64,000 nucleotides of DNA from CALMFG01 sp963674805 (lineage in GTDB: Bacteria; Bacillota; Clostridia; Christensenellales; CALMFG01), in assembly GCA_963674805.2 (NCBI GenBank), contig CAXXNY010000009.1, forward strand, positions 186,001 to 250,000, written 5' to 3'. Of this stretch, positions 58,811 to 64,000 are shown piece after piece. The position numbers and the translations under genes are program-made. The notes beneath the pieces are model-generated. The model saw only the letters and a list, made by a program, of their open reading frames with translations, searched no databases and was not told where the DNA came from. Numbering within the stretch: the stretch's first letter is position 1; each line of letters begins with the position of its first letter.

Positions 58811-59842
58811 TTACTCAATGCCCTTAATCGCTCTCCAGTCAAGATCAAAAATTGTCTGATGGTCAGCCATCACATAACTATATTCAATCTTTGGACTGTC
58901 GAGTCCGCCATTATAATAATCATATGCGGCATTAACAGTCTTAGCCATGTCGGAGGGCAAGCCCAGAAGAACAGCCTGAACCGTCGGATCGGCATTTTCC
59001 AATGCCAGGCAACACTCTTCTCCCCAAGCAACACCAATAACAATCGTGCTTGCCTCAGCTGCCTCAACCGCTGCTTTTACACCTGCGGTTGCATCCCAAC
59101 CTGCTATTGATACTGCAACATCAACATCATTGCCTTCGGCTGTTAAAATATTTTCCATAACGCTCATGCTTTCAGCACGTGCAGCATTTCCATCTTGATG
59201 AGAAACTATTTTCACATTTGGAATCGTTGCTTCTAACTCGGCAATACAAGCATCGGTACGTACTTTACAGATTTCCGATGGGAAAAAATCTATTGCAGCA
59301 ACGTTAATAAATTCTTTGTCAGCAAGATTTTCGTCAACATATCCTTTAATCCACTTCGCGATATTTCTGCCATCAAGTTCAGCATCACAAGTTGTATAAG
59401 CCGCAATGCCGGAGTAGTCCTCAATAGAACTGTCAAATAGGAAAAACGGCACATTCGCAGCGTTGCAAATTTCTTTAATCGAGTCGCTGGTCGCCTGATC
59501 CGGGGCAGTACTGATTACCGCATCAACTCCCATTGCAATGTAGTCTTCAGCCAACTGGATCATTTTTGCACTATCTCCTTCAGAATCAGAAAACATGATG
59601 TCTACGCCGCGCTCGTCCGCGACTTTTTGCATTGATCTTTCGATATCGACCGACCAGTCATCTGTGCGGAATAATAATGTTACGCCAAACAGAAGCTTAT
59701 CTTCCGGGGTTTCCGCATCAGCCTCTTCTTCCATTGTTGCTTCCGATGCATTTTCTTCCACATCGCTGCCTGACGTACTGCATCCGGTAGCAAGTCCCAG
59801 CACCATTAAAAGCACCAGAAGCAAAACAATCGTTTTTTTCAT
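58811..59842 (-). CDS. Sugar ABC transporter substrate-binding lipoprotein (cassette 5)
   Basis: This 343-residue protein has the signal MKKTIVLLLVLLMVLGLATG with lipobox Cys at residue 21, a Glu/Ala-rich linker and a Peripla_BP_4 fold: FGVTLLFRTDDWSVDIERSM near residue 52, MGVDAVISTAPDQATSDSI near 105, FLFDSSIEDYSGIAAYTTCD near 132 and VAVSIAGWDATAGVKAAVEA near 240. Unlike the other cassettes it is encoded after the permease, ATPase and two enzymes rather than first. GAGGAG precedes the ATG. Confidence 0.92.
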   Translation of the reverse strand: MKKTIVLLLVLLMVLGLATGCSTSGSDVEENASEATMEEEADAETPEDKLLFGVTLLFRTDDWSVDIERSMQKVADERGVDIMFSDSEGDSAKMIQLAEDYIAMGVDAVISTAPDQATSDSIKEICNAANVPFFLFDSSIEDYSGIAAYTTCDAELDGRNIAKWIKGYVDENLADKEFINVAAIDFFPSEICKVRTDACIAELEATIPNVKIVSHQDGNAARAESMSVMENILTAEGNDVDVAVSIAGWDATAGVKAAVEAAEASTIVIGVAWGEECCLALENADPTVQAVLLGLPSDMAKTVNAAYDYYNGGLDSPKIEYSYVMADHQTIFDLDWRAIKGIE

Positions 59843-59897
59843 TTCTTTCTCCTCTTTTCTGGTTTTATTATACTAAAATAACCACAAATGTACTTGG

Positions 59898-60962
59898 TTA
59901 TTTTGGCAACTTAGCAAGTCCGATGATATCCCATTCCCCCTCAAGCTCAATTCCCCTAAGATCAGCAATAATGTCTTTTTCTTCCGCTTCATACATTCTC
60001 CAAATAACGCGAAGGCTCTGCATAGATACGGGTCCATCGGTAATCGGTTCCTTATCATTGAGTACGCAGTCTGCAAAGTGTGCCAATTCAAATTTCGGCT
60101 GATGAATGTCTGGCGCGCACTGAAAAATCAATGTCTGCTGATCGGATGTTTCAAAATAAGGTATGATTTCTCTTCTTTGATGAAAATACATCTTGCCGTC
60201 ATTTAAACAGCATTCAATCATACCGTCTTCAAAGAATGCATGAATCGAATAGCTGTGCCGCATGCCTTTTGCCCCCCATGTTCCAAAATGGTAACCAAGC
60301 TTACCTCCTTCAAATTCAAAGATACAGTTGCTGGTTCCTTCTCCCTCCATCCACGGCGTACAAAGATTAGTTCCCATATGCGCACCTTTAATTGGATTTC
60401 CTAAATACCACATCATCAAATCTACATAATGGCATCCGTGATTAAAAAACTGGCCGCCTCCGTTTTTTGCTTTCTCATAATACCCGTACACATTCGAATA
60501 CTGTTCCGTCCATATTGACATTTGGAAACACTCGCCATAGGTCTTCTGGTCCATGATTTTCTTAAGCCTCAGTATCATGGGATGATACCGCATAACATAT
60601 CCAACCATAAATTTTACACGATGCTTATCCGCCGCATGAATGAGATCCAGACATTCGTTTTCATTCAGTGCCATTGGTTTTTCCATGAGCACATGCTTAC
60701 TGTTTTTTAAACACTCCATTCCAACCGGATGGTGTAAGTGGTGCGGGAGTGCCAGCAGAAAAGCATCTGCATTGTCCATAAGGTCTCGATAGTCTCTGAC
60801 TGCAGTCTCAACATCTAGGTGTTTTGCAACTTTCTCTGCTTTATCCAGATCAATGTCACAACACCCCACCACTTCAATCTGTTCGCTTAGTTCCCTGAAT
60901 GCATCTTTATGGTAATTTGAAATAAATCCGCATCCGACTATGGCTAGTTTTATTTTTTGCAT
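59898..60962 (-). CDS. Gfo/Idh/MocA-family oxidoreductase
   Basis: This 354-residue protein starts with a Rossmann fold (KLAIVGCGFISNYHKDAFRE at residues 4-23, a GxGxxA/N-type loop), has the EKPMALN motif near residue 95 containing the conserved EKP Lys, and GGGQFFNHGCHYVDLMMWYL near 165 with the catalytic-type His in the GCHYVD motif. Family members use NAD(H) to oxidise or reduce sugars, often through 3-keto intermediates. In an amino-sugar cassette it could act on a glycoside or modified hexosamine. It lies between the ATC-hydrolase-like and binding-protein genes. Confidence 0.92.
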   Translation of the reverse strand: MQKIKLAIVGCGFISNYHKDAFRELSEQIEVVGCCDIDLDKAEKVAKHLDVETAVRDYRDLMDNADAFLLALPHHLHHPVGMECLKNSKHVLMEKPMALNENECLDLIHAADKHRVKFMVGYVMRYHPMILRLKKIMDQKTYGECFQMSIWTEQYSNVYGYYEKAKNGGGQFFNHGCHYVDLMMWYLGNPIKGAHMGTNLCTPWMEGEGTSNCIFEFEGGKLGYHFGTWGAKGMRHSYSIHAFFEDGMIECCLNDGKMYFHQRREIIPYFETSDQQTLIFQCAPDIHQPKFELAHFADCVLNDKEPITDGPVSMQSLRVIWRMYEAEEKDIIADLRGIELEGEWDIIGLAKLPK

Positions 60963-60966
60963 CCCA

Positions 60967-61473
60967 TTACTCCTCGTTTATATCCTTTTCGCTTGATTTC
61001 ATCCGATATGTATGGTCACAGCATTCACAGCCTTCCATCAAGGTTTTCGTTCTTTCAAACACAATGTTTTCGTTGAAACCCCTTGCGCTGTACACATCAG
61101 TATCGCAGGCCAGCAGGTACATCAGTTTCTCTGCTCCTAACCGCTTTGCCAATTCTGCTTTGGGGCACTTTGTTATACAGAATGTCGTTGTGTCTCCCCG
61201 AACTTCTTTCGTATATTCCCATCCTGCCCTGGGCAGCGGATCAAAGATCAGCTTAAGAAGTGTATCAAGTGTCGGTTCCTCCACCATGCCGCTAATCCTG
61301 CGCCATGTGTCCGCACTCCGTTTCCCGATGGCTTCTCTTATAATCGTATCCACCTCCGGGCCAAACCGCTTTTTGAGTGCCGTATACATGATGTTTTTTT
61401 CATTTAGATGCCACTCTTCATTTCGTTCATCCAGCAATCGGCTGATTTTCTTTATTATCTTGTTCTTCATCAT
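60967..61473 (-). CDS. L-2-amino-thiazoline-4-carboxylic acid hydrolase-like protein
   Basis: This 168-residue protein matches the small family named for ATC hydrolase: a helical N-terminal half (IIREAIGKRSADTWRRISGM), then FCITKCPKAELAKRLGAEKL near residue 108, LLACDTDVYSARGFNENIVF near 128 and RTKTLMEGCECCDHTYR near 148. Cys residues in CPKAE, LACDTD and GCECCDHT are typical. The start at 61473 has GAAAGGA upstream; longer versions would begin inside the ATPase gene. Why such a protein sits in an amino-sugar cassette is unclear; most family members are uncharacterised. Confidence 0.75.
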   Translation of the reverse strand: MMKNKIIKKISRLLDERNEEWHLNEKNIMYTALKKRFGPEVDTIIREAIGKRSADTWRRISGMVEEPTLDTLLKLIFDPLPRAGWEYTKEVRGDTTTFCITKCPKAELAKRLGAEKLMYLLACDTDVYSARGFNENIVFERTKTLMEGCECCDHTYRMKSSEKDINEE

Positions 61474-61489
61474 GCTTTTCCTTTCAGCG

Positions 61490-62974
61490 TTAAATAATTG
61501 CCAAATCGAGAATCTTTTCCTGAGTAGCTTCCTCCGCATCCAATACGCCGGAAATATGTCCCTCCCGCATCACAGCTATCCGATCACACATGCCTAATAT
61601 CTCTTCCATATCCGAAGAAATCATGATAATCGCTTTACCTTCCGCAGCCAATTCGCAAATAATTTTATATATTTCCTGTTTTGCCCCTACATCAATACCG
61701 CGTGTCGGCTCGTCAATAATCAATACACTGCAGTCAGCATTTAGCCATTTTCCGATTACGACCTTTTGCTGGTTGCCCCCGGAGAGTGTTCTCACAACCG
61801 TGCTTTCATCATTTGGTACAATTTTTAATGCTTCAATATATTTTTTCGCAATACTGCGTTCTTTTTTTGATGATAGCAGCCCAAAACGCTGAGCCTTCTT
61901 TAAATTGACGATTGAAATATTTTCTTTCATGCTCATCCCCAAAACTAGCCCCTGCGCTTTCCGGTCCTCTGGTATAAGTCCGATGCCTTTTTTTACAGCA
62001 GCGCTCACACTCGTGCCTGAATAGCGTTTCCCCATAAGGGAAAGCTCTCCTTTTGCGCCTTTATCCGCGGCTAGTATAGCCCTGGCCAGCTCGGTTCTGC
62101 CTGCCCCCACCAGACCGGAAAATCCCAATATCTCTCCTTCATGTATATCAAAATTGATATCATATAAGGTATTCGGCATGTTAAAATTACGCACTGAGAA
62201 CAGAACATCCCCTTTCTTCACCCGAGTTTTCGGATATTCCATCCCCAATTCCCGTCCGACCATCAGGCTAATCAACTTTTTCCGATCCAGTTCAGCCGTC
62301 GGCAGTGAAACAATTTTACAGCCGTCGCGCAATACCGTCACACGGTCACATATCTTAAAAATTTCTTCCAGCCGGTGTGATATGTAAATAACCGTAATCC
62401 CGTCTTTTTGAAGCTTCCTTATAATTGCATACAGCCTTTCCATATCTGTCGGTGTAAGTGTAGCCGACGGTTCATCCATGATCACAACTTTTGCTTTCTT
62501 GGAAAGCGCCTTACATATCTCAACAATTTGCTTTTGTGCGACCGAAAGCCGTGACACCAAAATTTCCGGATCAAGTTCTACGCCAATCGACATGATTAGC
62601 TCCTTTGCTTTTTGCTTCATCGTCTCCCAAGCAATCAGGCCGCTTCGGGTTAAAGGCGGATGCCCCAGGAAAATATTTTCCATTACGGTTAGCGTTTCTG
62701 CCAATTTCAGTTCCTGATGAACAACATTGATTCCCTCGTGCAACGCATGCAGCGGACTTTTCGGTATGTACTTTTCTTGCTCCAAATATATCGTTCCGCT
62801 GTCACAACGGTGAACCCCGCTGAGGACATTGATCAGCGTAGATTTTCCTGCACCGTTTTCCCCCACAAGACCGTGGATCTCGCCGGAAATAATATCGATT
62901 GAGACATCCCTTAAAGCTTGAACGCCGGGAAAGCTTTTATATATATTTCTAACTTCCAATATGTTTGTTGGCAT
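61490..62974 (-). CDS. Sugar ABC transporter ATP-binding protein (cassette 5)
   Basis: This 494-residue tandem ATPase has VGENGAGKSTLINVL and LSVAQKQIVEICKAL with VIMDEPSATL in domain 1; domain 2 has GLVGAGRTELARAIL, LSGGNQQKVVIGKWL and LIIDEPTRGIDVG. Its ATG shares one base with the TAA of the permease gene (TAATG), so translation is coupled. Confidence 0.93.
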   Translation of the reverse strand: MPTNILEVRNIYKSFPGVQALRDVSIDIISGEIHGLVGENGAGKSTLINVLSGVHRCDSGTIYLEQEKYIPKSPLHALHEGINVVHQELKLAETLTVMENIFLGHPPLTRSGLIAWETMKQKAKELIMSIGVELDPEILVSRLSVAQKQIVEICKALSKKAKVVIMDEPSATLTPTDMERLYAIIRKLQKDGITVIYISHRLEEIFKICDRVTVLRDGCKIVSLPTAELDRKKLISLMVGRELGMEYPKTRVKKGDVLFSVRNFNMPNTLYDINFDIHEGEILGFSGLVGAGRTELARAILAADKGAKGELSLMGKRYSGTSVSAAVKKGIGLIPEDRKAQGLVLGMSMKENISIVNLKKAQRFGLLSSKKERSIAKKYIEALKIVPNDESTVVRTLSGGNQQKVVIGKWLNADCSVLIIDEPTRGIDVGAKQEIYKIICELAAEGKAIIMISSDMEEILGMCDRIAVMREGHISGVLDAEEATQEKILDLAII

Positions 62975-63993
62975 TATTTCCCTTTCGTTCTGATTGCTTT
63001 GCTTTTGCTGTTCACGCTGTAAATATCAAATCCGATTGCAATCATTAGAACAAGTCCGCTTGCGACCTGCTGAAAATATGAATTAATGTCCAGAAGCGTC
63101 ATCCCGTTATTAAGCACCCCCATCATCACCGTGCCAAGAATAACGCCAAATACACGTCCGCGGCCGCCCGTCGTACTGACGCCGCCAATAACGCATGCAA
63201 TGATTGCGTCAAACTCCCAACCATCACCGGAGCCTGCATTTCCGGATGCCAGTCGGCCGGTAATAATGATACCGGCGACCGCTGAAAGCACCCCGGCGAT
63301 CACGTATGTCCACATTTGCAGAAATTTATACCTGATGCCGGATAAATGTGCGGCTTCCGCGCTTCCACCAATCGCATACAAAAACCTGCCAAACCTAGTC
63401 CGCTGCGAGACAAAATTCGCTATAAGTGCAGTGGCAACCATTATCACAACAGGAATGGGCATCCACTTAATGTTTGCCAGATATCCCCGTCCAAAAAAAA
63501 GTATCTCGTCCGGCACGCCAGAAATCGTATAGCCTTTGCATATAATATATGTCACTCCAACTAAAACCATTTTGAGCCCGATCGTCGCAATCAATGGCGG
63601 TATCGAAAAACGGGATGTGGTAATGCCATTAATCAGGCCCGCTATCCCACCGCATAATAATGTGATCGTTATAGCAACCAACGGCGTCAATCCGAGCTGT
63701 ACAATCAGAACCGCACACACAATGCTGGAAAATCCAACAATCGCCCCTAGTGAAGCGTCAATACCGCCGCTCACCATAACAAAGTATGATCCGACAGCCA
63801 TTATGGCAACCATTGAAATCTGCCTTAAAACGTTAACGATATTTTTAACGGTTAAGAAGGTGTCGGAAGCGAAAGATAAAACAATTCCCAGTGCCAAGAT
63901 TGCAAAGATAATGGCGTAAGTGCTAAAAAACTGTTTGATACTGTTTATAAATCCTAAAAATATTTTTGTTATTCTTGCTTTTTGTATTTCCAT
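62974..63993 (-). CDS. Sugar ABC transporter permease, RbsC family (cassette 5)
   Basis: This 339-residue protein with about nine membrane segments has SYFVMVSGGIDASLGAIVGF near residue 68, FLYAIGGSAEAAHLSGI near 205 and EFDAIIACVIGGVSTTGGRG near 262. The start codon is seven bases from the window edge, so its ribosome binding site and promoter lie outside. The regulator of this operon is not in the window. Confidence 0.93.
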   Translation of the reverse strand: MEIQKARITKIFLGFINSIKQFFSTYAIIFAILALGIVLSFASDTFLTVKNIVNVLRQISMVAIMAVGSYFVMVSGGIDASLGAIVGFSSIVCAVLIVQLGLTPLVAITITLLCGGIAGLINGITTSRFSIPPLIATIGLKMVLVGVTYIICKGYTISGVPDEILFFGRGYLANIKWMPIPVVIMVATALIANFVSQRTRFGRFLYAIGGSAEAAHLSGIRYKFLQMWTYVIAGVLSAVAGIIITGRLASGNAGSGDGWEFDAIIACVIGGVSTTGGRGRVFGVILGTVMMGVLNNGMTLLDINSYFQQVASGLVLMIAIGFDIYSVNSKSKAIRTKGK

Positions 63994-64000
63994 ATCAAAT

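Overview
The window is AT-rich with strong AAGGAG-type ribosome binding sites, several TTG and GTG starts, short intercistronic gaps and lipoprotein solute-binding proteins. This fits a low-GC Gram-positive, probably a member of the Clostridia; that placement is inference, since no marker gene is present. The dominant theme is carbohydrate uptake and catabolism: four complete ribose-type (RbsABC-like) ABC transporter cassettes, all on the minus strand, plus one sugar-acid cluster without a transporter. The four cassettes use four different regulator arrangements (ROK, GntR, LacI, and one whose regulator is not visible).

Layout. 1-2.0 kb: an edge-truncated protein, a CBS-domain protein and a flavin-binding split-barrel protein. 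2.0-2.4 kb: a repeat and a frameshifted integrase tail. 2.5-9.35 kb: cassette 1 (binding protein, ATPase, permease, ribokinase, glutamine-amidotransferase-like protein) with a divergent ROK regulator and a well-defined divergent promoter/operator region. 9.5-10.15 kb: a repeat carrying a chimeric tRNA-Ser fragment. 10.2-17.6 kb: cluster 2, with a SorC regulator, an MttB-like methyltransferase, an FGGY kinase, a UlaG lactonase, a beta-propeller-like protein and a UlaE epimerase. 17.75-32.4 kb: cassette 3, with a GntR regulator, binding protein, ATPase, two permeases, amidohydrolase, URO-D-like protein, zinc dehydrogenase, PfkB kinase, 6-phosphogluconate dehydrogenase, LarA-type epimerase and fructuronate reductase. 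32.6-34.75 kb: an IS3-family element, a repeat and an IS remnant. 34.9-42.0 kb: cassette 4, with a LacI regulator, binding protein, permease, ATPase, feruloyl-esterase-like hydrolase, URO-D-like protein and FucU-like mutarotase. 42.1-42.66 kb: a second copy of the tRNA-Ser-bearing repeat. 42.9-49.3 kb: a CheB-CheR-PAS fusion, a PAS histidine kinase and a DnaJ/CbpA protein, all on the plus strand. 49.5-54.5 kb: small proteins, a helicase/nuclease remnant and a membrane/lipid operon ending in a DAK2-DegV (FakA-FakB-like) fusion. 54.6-55.15 kb: an IS end and a repeat. 55.3-64 kb: cassette 5, an amino-sugar cluster (permease, ATPase, ATC-hydrolase-like protein, Gfo/Idh oxidoreductase, binding protein, NagB, ROK protein, NagA).

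How it fits together. Cluster 2 and cassette 3 have promoters built on the same plan. In each, an AGCAC-N4-GTGCT-like operator lies inside the 17-bp spacer between -35 and -10, and a second copy lies exactly 40 bp upstream. This suggests that one regulator, probably the SorC protein, controls both, so that they form one sugar-acid regulon. In cassette 3, fructuronate reductase, a LarA/GntE-type C2 epimerase, a PfkB sugar-acid kinase and 6-phosphogluconate dehydrogenase are contiguous. Together they could make a linear route from hexuronate through mannonate and gluconate to ribulose 5-phosphate that needs no mannonate dehydratase or KDPG aldolase. The MttB-like and URO-D-like genes hint at methyl-group chemistry on the substrates, but no corrinoid protein lies in the window.

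A family of CACGTG-rich dispersed repeats lies at nearly every boundary between catabolic modules. Two copies in direct orientation, each containing a chimeric tRNA-Ser(GGA) 3' fragment, bracket a 32-kb segment holding cluster 2, cassette 3 and cassette 4.
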